Positions 9,163 through 17,881 of a stretch of DNA of 64,000 nucleotides are shown here, in pieces. Numbering within the stretch: position 1 is the first letter of the stretch; the number at the start of each line of letters is the position of its first letter. Source of the DNA: Alphaproteobacteria bacterium (GTDB lineage Bacteria > Pseudomonadota > Alphaproteobacteria > Reyranellales > Reyranellaceae); the NCBI GenBank assembly GCA_017307275.1, contig JAFKFK010000008.1, forward strand, positions 62,001 to 126,000, written 5' to 3'. The notes beneath the pieces are model-generated. The model was not told the DNA's origin. It saw only the letters and a program-made list of their open reading frames with translations, and did no database searches. Made by a program: the position numbers and the translations under genes.

Positions 9163-9902
9163 AGCTCGCTGCCGACGAACTGGCGAAACTCCGCCGTCTT
9201 GGGGTTGGCGAACAGCTCCGCCGTCGGGCCGATCTCCCAGACCTTGCCCTTGTGCATGAAGACCACGAGGTCGGCGACGCGGCGCGCGAAGCCCATTTCA
9301 TGCGTTACCGTGATCATGGTCATACCGCGCCGCGCCAGGTCCTCCATCACGCCCAGCACCTCGGCCGTCAGCTCCGGATCGAGGGCCGAGGTGACTTCAT
9401 CGAACAGCATGACCTGCGGCTGTAGGGCCAGCGACCGCGCGATTGCCACACGTTGCTGCTGGCCGCCGGAAAGCTGTTCAGGATAGGCGCCGATCTTGTC
9501 GGTGAGACCGACCAGGCCCAGCACCTCGGCTGCCCGCTTCTTGGCCTCGTCGCGGGACTGCTTCTTCACGAGGGTCAGGGCCAGGGTGATGTTCCGCTCG
9601 ACCGTCAGGTGCGGAAAGAGATTGTAGCTCTGGAAGACCATGCCGACGTCGCGCCGGAGCTGGGCGCGCGCCGCGCTGCCCGGACGGCCGACGGGATGGC
9701 CGCAAACCTCGATATCACCGCCTTGAATGGTTTCGAGACCCGCCACACAGCGCAGCAGCGTGCTCTTGCCGGAGCCACTGCGGCCCACGATCGCCACCGT
9801 CTGGCCGCGCGTGACCTCGAACCCCACGCCGTCGAGCACGCGCAAGGGGCCGAACTCCTTGATGACGTCGCGGACGCGGACGACTGCCTCACCTTCCGGC
9901 AT
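9159..9902 (-). CDS. Polar amino-acid type ABC transporter ATP-binding protein
   Basis: This 247-residue ATPase of the GlnQ/HisP class has Walker A GRSGSGKST, Q-loop QSYNLFP, signature LSGGQQQ and Walker B MLFDEVTSALDPE. In most GlnQ-type proteins the Walker B sequence is DEPTSALDPE, and here P is V, a substitution sometimes seen in this subfamily. ATG 9902 overlaps the end of the permease gene by 14 bases. It is the last gene of the gntR-rpiB-SBP-SBP-permease-permease-ATPase operon. Confidence 0.93.
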   Translation of the reverse strand: MPEGEAVVRVRDVIKEFGPLRVLDGVGFEVTRGQTVAIVGRSGSGKSTLLRCVAGLETIQGGDIEVCGHPVGRPGSAARAQLRRDVGMVFQSYNLFPHLTVERNITLALTLVKKQSRDEAKKRAAEVLGLVGLTDKIGAYPEQLSGGQQQRVAIARSLALQPQVMLFDEVTSALDPELTAEVLGVMEDLARRGMTMITVTHEMGFARRVADLVVFMHKGKVWEIGPTAELFANPKTAEFRQFVGSEL

Positions 9903-10536
9903 TGGCCTTCCTCTCGAGATGGCGGCTCGCCACCGACAGCGGGTAGCAGATGGCAAAATAGATGGCACCGACCACAGCAAAGATCACGAACGGCTCGAAG
10001 GTCGAGTTGTTGACGATCTGGCCGGCGCGCGCGAGTTCGACGAAGCCGATCACCGACGCAAGCGACGTGTTCTTCACGATCTGGACCATGAAGCCCACGG
10101 TCGGCGGCGTGGCGATGCGTACGGCCTGTGGCAGGATCACATAGGCATATTGCTGGACCGGGTTCAGGCCCAGGCAGTCGGAGGCCTCCCACTGCGTCTT
10201 GGGCACCGCCTCGATGCAGCCGCGCCAGATCTCGCCGAGGAAGGCCGCGGCATAGATCGTGAAGGAGATGCCGGCGGCGACCAGCGGATCGAGCTTGTAG
10301 CCCAGGATCCCCAGGCCAAAGTAGGATAGGAACAGCACGATCAGCAGCGGCGTGCCCTGCACGATCTGGATGTAGATGCTCGCCAGGCCGCGCAGCAGCT
10401 TCGACCGCGAGACCCGCATCAGGGCGAGCGGCAAGCCGACCAAGGCACCGCCAACGAAAGCGATCAGCGACAGCAGTACCGTCCAGCGTGCCGCCTCGAC
10501 GAGGTAGAGGATATGGGTGGAGCTGAGCTGGATCAC
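9889..10536 (-). CDS. Polar amino-acid type ABC transporter permease
   Basis: This 215-residue inner-membrane protein of the His/Glu/Gln permease family has the cytoplasmic EAA loop at EASDCLGLNPVQQYAYVILPQ. A longer in-frame form begins at 10590, but I choose GTG 10536 because it overlaps the TGA of the upstream permease in a GTGA junction, typical of coupled translation. It should form a heterodimer with the other permease in the operon. Confidence 0.92.
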   Translation of the reverse strand: MIQLSSTHILYLVEAARWTVLLSLIAFVGGALVGLPLALMRVSRSKLLRGLASIYIQIVQGTPLLIVLFLSYFGLGILGYKLDPLVAAGISFTIYAAAFLGEIWRGCIEAVPKTQWEASDCLGLNPVQQYAYVILPQAVRIATPPTVGFMVQIVKNTSLASVIGFVELARAGQIVNNSTFEPFVIFAVVGAIYFAICYPLSVASRHLERKANAGR

Positions 10537-11216
10537 AGCGGCGTCCCCAGCTTGCGCCGGCGCTCGAACAGCACGAGACCGATCGCCCACAGGGCAAAGC
10601 GATAAAGCGCCGAGAGAGCGAGATAGACCACCGCCACGATCACGTAGACCTCGAAGCTGCGGTATGTGTCGGACTGCACGAGGTTGGCGGTCGCCGTCAG
10701 CTCTTCGGCCGAGATCTGCGAGGTGATCGAGGAGGCCAGCATCAGCAACACGAACTGGCTCGACAGCGCCGGATAGACGCGCTCCATCGCCGGCAGCAGC
10801 ACGACATGCAGGATGGTCTGCAGACGGGTCAGGCCGAGACAGTCGGCGGCTTCGAGCTGCGTGCGCTGGATCGACTGGATGCCGGCCCGCATGATCTCGG
10901 TCGTGTAGGCCCCCATGTTCACGGTCAGCGCCACGATGGCCGAGACCTCGGCGCTGAGCTTCAGCCCGAGGCTTGAGAGGCCGAAATAGACGATGAAGAT
11001 CTGGATCAGGAGCGGCGTGTTGCGGATCGCCTCGACATAGACACCGACGATCCGGCGCAACACCGGCCCGCCATAGACGCGGGCCAGGGCGCAGACCGTC
11101 CCCACCAGAAAGCCGAGCGCAATCGACGCCACGGTGAGCTGGATCGTCAGCCAGGCGCCGGCCACGAAATCGGGCCAGCGCTCCGCCAGGAACTCGAAGT
11201 CGAACTTATACGACAT
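10533..11216 (-). CDS. Polar amino-acid type ABC transporter permease
   Basis: The product has 227 residues and about five membrane helices, with the family loop LEAADCLGLTRLQTILHVVLLPA. It pairs with the second permease immediately downstream (GTGA overlap) and follows the second binding-protein gene by 19 bases. Despite the family name, such transporters also carry opines, sugar acids and other small carboxylates, and the presence of rpiB in this operon makes a sugar-derived substrate worth considering. Confidence 0.93.
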   Translation of the reverse strand: MSYKFDFEFLAERWPDFVAGAWLTIQLTVASIALGFLVGTVCALARVYGGPVLRRIVGVYVEAIRNTPLLIQIFIVYFGLSSLGLKLSAEVSAIVALTVNMGAYTTEIMRAGIQSIQRTQLEAADCLGLTRLQTILHVVLLPAMERVYPALSSQFVLLMLASSITSQISAEELTATANLVQSDTYRSFEVYVIVAVVYLALSALYRFALWAIGLVLFERRRKLGTPL

Positions 11217-11235
11217 GACTCAGCCGCATCGGCGG

Positions 11236-12039
11236 TCAGCCACCGGCCTTGAGGAGCATCGCCGGGTCGATGTCGACGCCGTGATAGGTCTTGTAGATGG
11301 CCAAGAGCTTGCCGTTCTGCAGGTTGGTTCGCACCCAGTTGTTCACCCACTCGAGCAGCCGCGGTTCGCCTTTGCGCATGCCGATGGCGAGATAGTTGGT
11401 CTGCATGGTGATCTTGGATTCGAGCGTGCGCGCCGGGTTCTTCTTGCTGATGGCCGGCAACAGCGAGCGCGCCGTGGCCAGGACGTCGACCTGCCCCGAA
11501 GCAAAGGCCAGCGCCATGGTCGCATCGTCCTCGTAACGCACCAGTTGCGCGCCCTTGGCCTGCCGCGTCAGGTCGGTGTCCTGCGTCGTGCCGCGGACGA
11601 CCGCGACTTTCTTGCCGTCGAGATCGGACATCTGCTTGATCGCGTCCGACTTCATGCCGGCCACGACCGATGGATGGTCGGCGTAGGGAATCGAGAAGTC
11701 GACCACCTTGGCACGCTCCGGCGTAATCGACAGGGTCGAGACCACGAGGTCGGCCTTGTTGGTCTGCAGGAACGGGATGCGCGTCGGGCCCGTCGTGGTC
11801 ACGATCTCGAGCTCGACGCCGAGATCTTTGGCCAGCAGCCGCGCCAGGTCGACGTCGGACCCGGTAGGCTGCATCTTGTCGTCGGTCATGCCGAAGGGCG
11901 GGATCGCGAGATCGATCGCGATCCGTACCTTGCCCGCCTTCTTGATGTCGTCGAGCGTATCGGCCTGCGCCGGCAGGGCGAACAGGACCGCCGCAAAAGC
12001 TACGCCCAGGAGCGAGCGCAGCACCGTACCGGTCTTCAT
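11236..12039 (-). CDS. Family-3 substrate-binding protein (second of a tandem pair)
   Basis: The product has 267 residues and a signal peptide (core about 9-21, cleavage after QA-D). The family-3 fold is plain: KVRIAIDLAIPPFGMTDD, then LQTNKADLVVSTLSITPERAKVVDF. It is a close paralogue of the gene just upstream (12054-12845), sharing long blocks such as MTDDKMQPTGSD and STLSITPERAKV. Both feed, presumably, the single permease pair that follows. The arrangement suggests a recent tandem duplication that widened ligand range. Confidence 0.93.
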   Translation of the reverse strand: MKTGTVLRSLLGVAFAAVLFALPAQADTLDDIKKAGKVRIAIDLAIPPFGMTDDKMQPTGSDVDLARLLAKDLGVELEIVTTTGPTRIPFLQTNKADLVVSTLSITPERAKVVDFSIPYADHPSVVAGMKSDAIKQMSDLDGKKVAVVRGTTQDTDLTRQAKGAQLVRYEDDATMALAFASGQVDVLATARSLLPAISKKNPARTLESKITMQTNYLAIGMRKGEPRLLEWVNNWVRTNLQNGKLLAIYKTYHGVDIDPAMLLKAGG

Positions 12040-12053
12040 GGAAGAACCTGCTG

Positions 12054-12845
12054 TTACTGGTTCAGGATGACGTCAGGCAGGCCGTTGCCGTGGTACTTCT
12101 TGTAGATCGCGTCCAGCTTGCCGTTCTTGAGGTTGGTCTCGATCCACTTGTTCACTTCTTCGAGCAACCGCTTCTCGTCCTTCTTGACGCCGACGGCGAG
12201 CTTGAAGGTGTCGAGCACGAACTTCACCTCGACCTGACGCGCCGGGTTCTTCTTGTCGATCGGGGCGACCAGCAATTCGGCCGTCGAGAAGATATCGACC
12301 TGGCCCGACAGGAAGGCCTGCGCCTCGGTCGCATCGTCCTCGTAACGCACCAGCTTCATGCCCTTGGGGCCTTCCTTGGTGAGCTGCGTGTCGTGGGTGG
12401 TGCCGCGCACGGTGCCGACGGTCTTGCCGTCGAGATCGGCCATGCTCTTCACGTTCACGCTCTTGGGCGCGGCGATGACCGTGCGCAGCACGGCATAGCC
12501 CTTCGAGAAGTCGATGACCTTGGCGCGCTCCGGCGTGATCGACAGGGTCGAGATCACGAGGTCGGCCTTGCCGGTCTGCAGCGACGGAATACGCGAGGCG
12601 CCGGTGGTCGGCACATGCTCGAATTCGAGACCCCAATCCTTGGCCAGCAGCTTCGCCGTCTCGATGTCGGAGCCAGTCGGCTGCATCTTGTCGTCGGTCA
12701 TGCCATAGGGCGGCACGCCGAGGTCGACGGCGATGCGGATCTTCTTGGCCTTGCGGATATCGTCGAGCGCGTCGGCATGCGCCACCGCGTTCACCCCCAT
12801 GATCGCCACCGCAGCAAGCGCCACGGCCACAAACATCCTCTTCAT
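12054..12845 (-). CDS. Family-3 substrate-binding protein (first of a tandem pair)
   Basis: The product has 263 residues and a signal peptide ending VAHA-D. Start ATG 12845 is preceded by GGAGG at good spacing; a longer frame upstream overlaps rpiB and is not used. It aligns with the next gene over its full length but differs most in the second lobe (GYAVLRTVIAAPKS against PYADHPSVVAGMKS), where ligand contacts usually lie. It lies 41 bases after rpiB, in the same operon. Confidence 0.93.
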   Translation of the reverse strand: MKRMFVAVALAAVAIMGVNAVAHADALDDIRKAKKIRIAVDLGVPPYGMTDDKMQPTGSDIETAKLLAKDWGLEFEHVPTTGASRIPSLQTGKADLVISTLSITPERAKVIDFSKGYAVLRTVIAAPKSVNVKSMADLDGKTVGTVRGTTHDTQLTKEGPKGMKLVRYEDDATEAQAFLSGQVDIFSTAELLVAPIDKKNPARQVEVKFVLDTFKLAVGVKKDEKRLLEEVNKWIETNLKNGKLDAIYKKYHGNGLPDVILNQ

Positions 12846-12886
12846 CGTTTCCTCCGTTTTGATTTCGTTACTTGTTTTCCTGAACC

Positions 12887-13333
12887 CTACCGGCCGGCAT
12901 CCATGTCGGCGAGCTTGGCCACACGACGCCGGAACTCCTCTGCCGTCGAGAATCTTGCATCGAGGTAGGCTGCGATCAGGTCCTTGGCGAGCCAGGGACC
13001 GACGATCTGCGCGCCAATGCACATGACGTTGACGTCGTCATGCTCGACGCATTGATGGGCCGAATGCACGTCGTGGCAAACCGCCGCGCGAATGCCTTTC
13101 ATCTTGTTGGCACCGATAGAGGCGCCGACGCCGGTGCCGCAAACCATCAGGCCGCGCTCGGCCCGGCCGGAGGTAATCGCCTCGGCCACCTTGCGGGCGA
13201 CGTCCGGAAAATCGACCGGGTTGGGATCGTAGGAACCGACATCCTCGACCTCGTGGCCGCGCTCGCGCAGGAAGGCGAGCAGCTCCGCCTTCATCGGGAA
13301 GCCTGCGTGGTCCGATCCGACGACGATTTTCAT
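12887..13333 (-). CDS. rpiB: RpiB/LacAB-family sugar-phosphate isomerase
   Basis: The 148-residue protein begins MKIVVGSDHAGF, with the catalytic-cysteine motif CGTGVGASIGANK (Cys about 65) and the H-D-V-H-SAHQ region, all hallmarks of ribose-5-phosphate isomerase B. It would interconvert aldose and ketose phosphates. Because it is cotranscribed with a FadR-type regulator (4-base overlap) and an importer, a catabolic role on the imported substrate is more likely than housekeeping pentose phosphate metabolism. RpiB relatives are known that act on tetrose phosphates or allose 6-phosphate. Confidence 0.92.
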   Translation of the reverse strand: MKIVVGSDHAGFPMKAELLAFLRERGHEVEDVGSYDPNPVDFPDVARKVAEAITSGRAERGLMVCGTGVGASIGANKMKGIRAAVCHDVHSAHQCVEHDDVNVMCIGAQIVGPWLAKDLIAAYLDARFSTAEEFRRRVAKLADMDAGR

Positions 13334-14079
13334 GAAGCCTTTCCTTGTCCTTGGTACGTGGAGATCAGGTTCTTGCGACGAAGCTCGTCGCCGATGGCGA
13401 AGTGCGCGCGCAAACGGCGTTCGGCCTCGTCGGGATCGCGTTGCGCCAAAGCCAGGAACACCTGGCGGTGCGCTTCGACCAGGCCCGAGGTGATGGCGGG
13501 CTCGCGGAACGTGTCGCGGCGGCGCTCGACGTGGCTGCGCATCAGGAGCGGCGAGATCGCTTCGTAGATCTTCATCAGCGCGCTGCTGCCACTGGCTCGC
13601 ACGATGGCCAGATGAAAGGCGTAGTCCGCCCCGCCGCCGGTTTCGGGATCGTCGAGTGAATCGACCAGGGTATCGAGCAGCGCAGCGATTGCCTGCAGGT
13701 CGCGTTCGCTCGCCCTCAGGCAGGCAAGCCGGATGGCCTGGCATTCGATGGCGATACGGGCCTGCAGCACGTCGTCCAGAATGTTGGGTTCGGGCGCGAG
13801 GCAGAGGGTGAGAGCCTGACCCAGCACCGAAGCATCGGCCGACCGCACGTAGGCGCCGCGGCCATGGCGAATATCGAGCAGACCCAGCATGGCCAGCGAC
13901 CGTAGGGCCTCGCGCAGCACCGGGCGGCTGACGCCCAATGCCAGGGCCAGCTCGCGTTCGCCCAGCAGCCGATCACCCGCCTTCAGTTCCCCCGACAACA
14001 ACCGATCGCGGAAGAACGTGAAGACACGATCAGCGCCGCTGGGGTTCTCCTCGGTGTCCTGGCGGACGATATCGAGCAT
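13330..14079 (-). CDS. FadR-subfamily GntR transcriptional regulator
   Basis: The product has 249 residues. An N-terminal winged helix-turn-helix (about 15-80, with RLLGERELALALGVSRPVLREAL) is followed by an all-helical FCD effector domain (about 95-225). The FCD metal/ligand residues appear as D and H in ADYAFHLAIV, with later histidines in SHVERR and EAHRQ. It is the first gene of the operon with rpiB and the ABC transporter. The TGGTCTGACCA palindrome 20 bases upstream is very likely its own operator. Confidence 0.92.
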   Translation of the reverse strand: MLDIVRQDTEENPSGADRVFTFFRDRLLSGELKAGDRLLGERELALALGVSRPVLREALRSLAMLGLLDIRHGRGAYVRSADASVLGQALTLCLAPEPNILDDVLQARIAIECQAIRLACLRASERDLQAIAALLDTLVDSLDDPETGGGADYAFHLAIVRASGSSALMKIYEAISPLLMRSHVERRRDTFREPAITSGLVEAHRQVFLALAQRDPDEAERRLRAHFAIGDELRRKNLISTYQGQGKAS

Positions 14080-14087
14080 CTGAGCCT

Positions 14088-14109
14088 TGGTCAGTCCGTG
14101 GTCTGACCA
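14088..14109. promoter_or_regulatory. Putative FadR-type operator upstream of the gntR-rpiB-ABC operon
   Basis: TGGTCTGACCA at 14099-14109 is a perfect palindrome about one odd base and matches the TGGT-N3-ACCA core recognised by FadR-subfamily GntR proteins. A further TGGTC half-site lies at 14088-14092, exactly 11 bases (one helical turn) away. The cluster lies just upstream of the regulator start at 14079, fitting autoregulation. Binding by this regulator is inference. Confidence 0.65.
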
Positions 14110-14161
14110 CTTTAGGCAGGCTCCTTAGCTGCTGGCAACCGCCCGTCTGAAAGAAGTCAGG

Positions 14162-15481
14162 CTAGGGCGTGCCGGGCGTCAGGCACTGCGCGCTGATTGC
14201 CGCCTTGGCGATCTCGACAAACCGCTCAAGCGGACAGGCATGCAGGTGCGACTGCGCCTTGCAGGCCGGCAGTTCGACGGTCTTCATGCCCGGCGGATCG
14301 CGATAATCGAGCCGCTTGCGGTTGCGCATCTCGTCGAGCGTCTGGGCATAGTAGGCGATGCGCACGTAGCGCTGGTTGCCGGTGCGAAACAGTTCGAAGG
14401 CCAGCGCGCCACCGGGGGAGGCCTCGCCCGGAAGAAATCCCTGCACCTGCCAGGTGAGGTCGAGCAAGGCGGCCACGTTGTAGATGTTGGTCTCGTGACC
14501 GACGAACAGCCCGAAGCGGACGGGCTGACCAACCGGCAAGGCGCCGGGGAACTTGTGTCCGCTCTCCAGGGTGACCGCGATCTGGTTCAGCATGTTCGAG
14601 CCATGCTGGCGCGCGATCTCGGGCGTCTTCTCGGTAAGGTCCATGCTGAGCAGGTGCAGCGTCAGCAGTTCCTGAAGTGATGCGTCGCTCGCCAGCCGGC
14701 CCCAGGCGACCTGATCCTTCGGCAGGCCTTCCGCCGCCTGCATGAGAAAGGCCTCCGACGCCGTCGAGCCCAGCCCGAACGGCCCCTTGAACCAGGTCCG
14801 GCCGTTCGCGTTGGTCTCGATCGTGGTGGGCTTGCCGGCCTCGCCGCAGGTTCCGCCGCCGGCCGCCGTAGCTGTCGTGCCGTTGGGGCAGAGCACCGAC
14901 TGCATCATGCGAAGCGGCCCGGCATTGTCGTGCTCCACCGACGCGAAGCTGCCACCGATGCGCGCCAGGATCGTCTTGCGCCTTGCTGCCGGGTCCATGG
15001 GACAGGAGGCCGAGGGCAGCGGATGGAACAGCGGGTCGGGGACATCGAAGTTGGCCTGGTTGCGCAAGGCGAGGTTACCGCAGCGCGGATACATGCCGGC
15101 CAGCAGCGCCGCGCCGCTGGCGCGTGTGCGCTGGTCGGTATCGGTCCAGGCAGCAACGGTACCGGCGGCCGGGCAATCATCGGCCTGCACGAGACCGCGA
15201 GCGCCATAGAGCAGACGGTAGTAACCGCCCATCAGGCGCATCAACTCCTCGCCGCGCGGCGACAGGAAGCCCGGCGCCACCGGCCAGCTCGGCCAGGCCG
15301 TCGCGGCAAGCTTGTCGAGTTCGGCATTCGTCTGCGTCGGCGATCGCACACCATGACGGCTGAGCAGGATGGCGCGCTCGATCTGCCAGCCCGGCGGCGT
15401 CGGTTCGAGCTGCGCTGCAGCCGGCATCAAGCCCGCCAGCAGCGAGGCAACGACGGTGGCAAGGAAAACACGGACGTTCAT
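14162..15481 (-). CDS. Histidine acid phosphatase (AppA/phytase-like)
   Basis: This 439-residue secreted enzyme has a signal peptide ending AAA-Q. The phosphohistidine motif is RHGVRSP (42-48) and the proton-donor region is GHETN near residue 332, where the family usually has HD/HE. Family enzymes hydrolyse phosphomonoesters such as glucose 1-phosphate or phytate in the periplasm by a phosphohistidine intermediate. ATG 15481 was chosen because the signal peptide begins there; the 39-residue upstream extension is not credible. It is a single gene, divergent from the small protein at 15587. Confidence 0.9.
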   Translation of the reverse strand: MNVRVFLATVVASLLAGLMPAAAQLEPTPPGWQIERAILLSRHGVRSPTQTNAELDKLAATAWPSWPVAPGFLSPRGEELMRLMGGYYRLLYGARGLVQADDCPAAGTVAAWTDTDQRTRASGAALLAGMYPRCGNLALRNQANFDVPDPLFHPLPSASCPMDPAARRKTILARIGGSFASVEHDNAGPLRMMQSVLCPNGTTATAAGGGTCGEAGKPTTIETNANGRTWFKGPFGLGSTASEAFLMQAAEGLPKDQVAWGRLASDASLQELLTLHLLSMDLTEKTPEIARQHGSNMLNQIAVTLESGHKFPGALPVGQPVRFGLFVGHETNIYNVAALLDLTWQVQGFLPGEASPGGALAFELFRTGNQRYVRIAYYAQTLDEMRNRKRLDYRDPPGMKTVELPACKAQSHLHACPLERFVEIAKAAISAQCLTPGTP

Positions 15482-15586
15482 GAAGCTCTCCCCCGAGGAC
15501 GGCAAATATGCCGTCCCTCGCGACCGGCCGCCACGCATTCCGTTGCCCACCGCGGAAGGATAGAGTGGCGAAAAGGGAAGCCGCCC

Positions 15587-15967
15587 ATGCCCGTGCACTG
15601 GACGATCTCACATGCCAACCGGCTGGTCGTGGCCGTCACCAAGGACGAGGTGACCGTGTCCGACATCGAGAAGTATTTCGCCGGGATGACCGCCGATGGC
15701 GCGATGGCCTACCGCAAGATTTTCGAGATCACCCATACGCCGACGGCATTGAGCGAGGAGAACCTCCGCGCCCTTGGCCAGCGGGTGGTGCTCTATGCCC
15801 AGCATGGCCAGATCGGCCCGGTGGCAATCGTCGCCGCCTCCGACGAAAGCTTTGCCCAGGCCCAAACCTTTGCTGCCGCCGCAACGGCGCGCCGGCCGCT
15901 CGCCATTTTTCGGGAACTGCACGCGGCACGACACTGGCTCGACGCCCAGCCGTTGCCCGAGGACTGA
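15587..15967 (+). CDS. Small protein, SpoIIAA/STAS-like
   Basis: The product has 126 residues and no signal peptide. The pattern of an N-terminal beta segment (VHWTISHANRLVVAVTKDEVTV), then helices carrying YRKIFEIT and a final IFRELHAARHWL, resembles short SpoIIAA-like/STAS proteins that are common in alphaproteobacteria. I infer this from pattern only. GGGAAG lies upstream of ATG 15587. No obvious functional partner. Confidence 0.7.
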   Translation: MPVHWTISHANRLVVAVTKDEVTVSDIEKYFAGMTADGAMAYRKIFEITHTPTALSEENLRALGQRVVLYAQHGQIGPVAIVAASDESFAQAQTFAAAATARRPLAIFRELHAARHWLDAQPLPED

Positions 15968-15982
15968 TCCTCACAGCCACGA

Positions 15983-16000
15983 GGCCGCGCTCTTGCGGCC
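15983..16000. terminator. Short GC hairpin after the STAS-like gene
   Basis: GGCCGC and GCGGCC form a perfect 6-bp stem around a 6-base loop, 16 bases after the stop at 15967. No U-run follows, so intrinsic termination is doubtful; it could be a weak terminator or have no role. Confidence 0.3.
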
Positions 16001-16023
16001 ACATTCGGGGATAAGGTGGCGGC

Positions 16024-17880
16024 ATGCCCGCGCCTTCAGCCGCCACTTCCACGTCCTTCAAGCAGCGCGTCGGCGCCTTGCGCAACCTGCGGCCTTTCCT
16101 CGCCATGGTATGGCGGACCAGCCCGCAGCTTACCGCCCTATCGATCGCGCTGCGCACGTTGCGCGCCTTGCTGCCGGTCGCGACCCTCTTCGTCGGCAAG
16201 CTCATCATCGACGACGTCGTGCGGCTGGTGCAGCTTCCCGACAAGCCCGCCACGCTTCAGCAGTGGCTGGATAGCGGCCATCTCAACGAGCTGGGGCTGC
16301 TGCTGCTCGCCGAGTTCGCCATCGCCGTTCTGGCCGACGTGCTGGGTCGCGTCGTTTCCCTGGTCGATAGCCTGCTGGCCGAGCGCGTCACCAATGCCTC
16401 CAGCGTGCGGCTCATGGCGCATGCCGCAACGCTGGACCTCGAGGATTTCGAGGATGCCGGCTTCCAGGATCAGCTCGAACGCGCCCGCCGTCAGACCAGC
16501 GGCCGCATGACCCTGATGAGCCAGCTCTTCGGCCAGGCACAGGACCTCGTCACCGTGGCCAGCCTCGCCGCCGGCCTCATCGTCTTCGCGCCCTGGCTGA
16601 TCGTGCTGCTGCTGGTGGCCCTTGTGCCGGCCTTCCTCGGCGAAGCGCATTTCAATGCCCAGAGCTACACGCTCGATTTTGGCCGGACACCGGAGCGGCG
16701 CGAACTCGACTATGTTCGCCAGACCGCGGCGAGCGTGGAGACGGCCAAGGAAGTGAAGATCTTTGGCCTCCACGGCTTCCTGATCGATCGCTATCAACGA
16801 CTGGCGGCGGCTTTCTATTCAGCCAATCGCCGGCTGGCCCTGCGCCGCGCCGCCTGGGGCGGCCTGTTCACCACCATCGGCACGGTCGCCTACTACCTAG
16901 CCTACGCCTATATCGCGTGGCGCACCCTGACCGGCGAATTCTCCGTCGGCGACCTCACCTTCCTCGCCGGCTCGTTCCGCCGCCTGCGCACCTTGCTCGA
17001 GCAGTTTTTGCAGGGCTTCTCGTCGGTCGCCGGACAGGCCCTCTATCTCGACGATCTCTTCTCCTTCTTCGAGGTGCGGCCGGAGATTCTCTCTCCCAAG
17101 AATCCCCTGCCGTTCCCGCGGCCGATCAAGCACGGCTTCGTCTTCGAAGGTGTCGGCTTCGCCTATCCCGGCGCCGACCGGTGGGCCGTGCGCCATCTCT
17201 CTTTCACGCTGAAGGCCGGTGAAGTCGTCGCCCTGGTCGGTGAGAATGGTGCGGGCAAAACGACCCTCGTAAAGCTGCTGACGCGACTCTACGATCCCAA
17301 CGAAGGCCGCATCCTGCTCGACGGGCACGACCTTCGCGCCTACGACCTCGGCGAGCTGCGCGGCAGCATCGGCGTCATCTTCCAGGATTTCGTGCGCTAC
17401 AACCTCACCGCCCGCGACAATATCGCGGTCGGCCGCATCGACGCGCGCCGCGATCAGGACCGCATCGAGCAGGCGGCGGAACGCAGCCAGGCGAACGAGG
17501 TCGTCGCCCGTCTCCCGGGCAAATACGATCAGATGATCGGCAAGCGTTTCAAAAATGGCGTCGAGCTGTCCGGCGGCGAATGGCAGAAACTGGCAATCGC
17601 CCGCGCCTACATGCGCGAGGCCGAGGTACTGATCCTCGACGAGCCCACGGCCGCGCTCGATGCGCGTGCCGAGTTCGAAGTCTTCCAGCGCTTCAAGGAA
17701 TTGAGCCAGGGCAAGACGGCAGTGCTGATCTCGCACCGTTTTTCCAGCGTCCGCATGGCCGACCGCATCCTCGTCCTTGCCGACGGCAAGGTCGAGGCGC
17801 AGGGCACGCACGACGAGCTGGTGGCCCAAGAGGGCCGCTACGCCGAGCTCTTCGAGCTGCAGGCTGCCGGATACCGGTAG
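16024..17880 (+). CDS. ABC exporter-type fused permease/ATPase
   Basis: The 618-residue half-transporter has an N-terminal membrane domain of about six helices (to about residue 330). The C-terminal ATPase domain has Walker A GENGAGKTT (about 406), Q-loop QDF, signature LSGGEWQKLAIARA (about 515) and Walker B VLILDEPTAALDA (about 535). It would work as a homodimer in the inner membrane exporting lipid, peptide or drug-like substrates. SGGEWQK in place of SGGQ is typical of a subgroup of bacterial multidrug/peptide exporters. No accessory genes are beside it. Confidence 0.9.
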   Translation: MPAPSAATSTSFKQRVGALRNLRPFLAMVWRTSPQLTALSIALRTLRALLPVATLFVGKLIIDDVVRLVQLPDKPATLQQWLDSGHLNELGLLLLAEFAIAVLADVLGRVVSLVDSLLAERVTNASSVRLMAHAATLDLEDFEDAGFQDQLERARRQTSGRMTLMSQLFGQAQDLVTVASLAAGLIVFAPWLIVLLLVALVPAFLGEAHFNAQSYTLDFGRTPERRELDYVRQTAASVETAKEVKIFGLHGFLIDRYQRLAAAFYSANRRLALRRAAWGGLFTTIGTVAYYLAYAYIAWRTLTGEFSVGDLTFLAGSFRRLRTLLEQFLQGFSSVAGQALYLDDLFSFFEVRPEILSPKNPLPFPRPIKHGFVFEGVGFAYPGADRWAVRHLSFTLKAGEVVALVGENGAGKTTLVKLLTRLYDPNEGRILLDGHDLRAYDLGELRGSIGVIFQDFVRYNLTARDNIAVGRIDARRDQDRIEQAAERSQANEVVARLPGKYDQMIGKRFKNGVELSGGEWQKLAIARAYMREAEVLILDEPTAALDARAEFEVFQRFKELSQGKTAVLISHRFSSVRMADRILVLADGKVEAQGTHDELVAQEGRYAELFELQAAGYR

Positions 17881-17881
17881 C

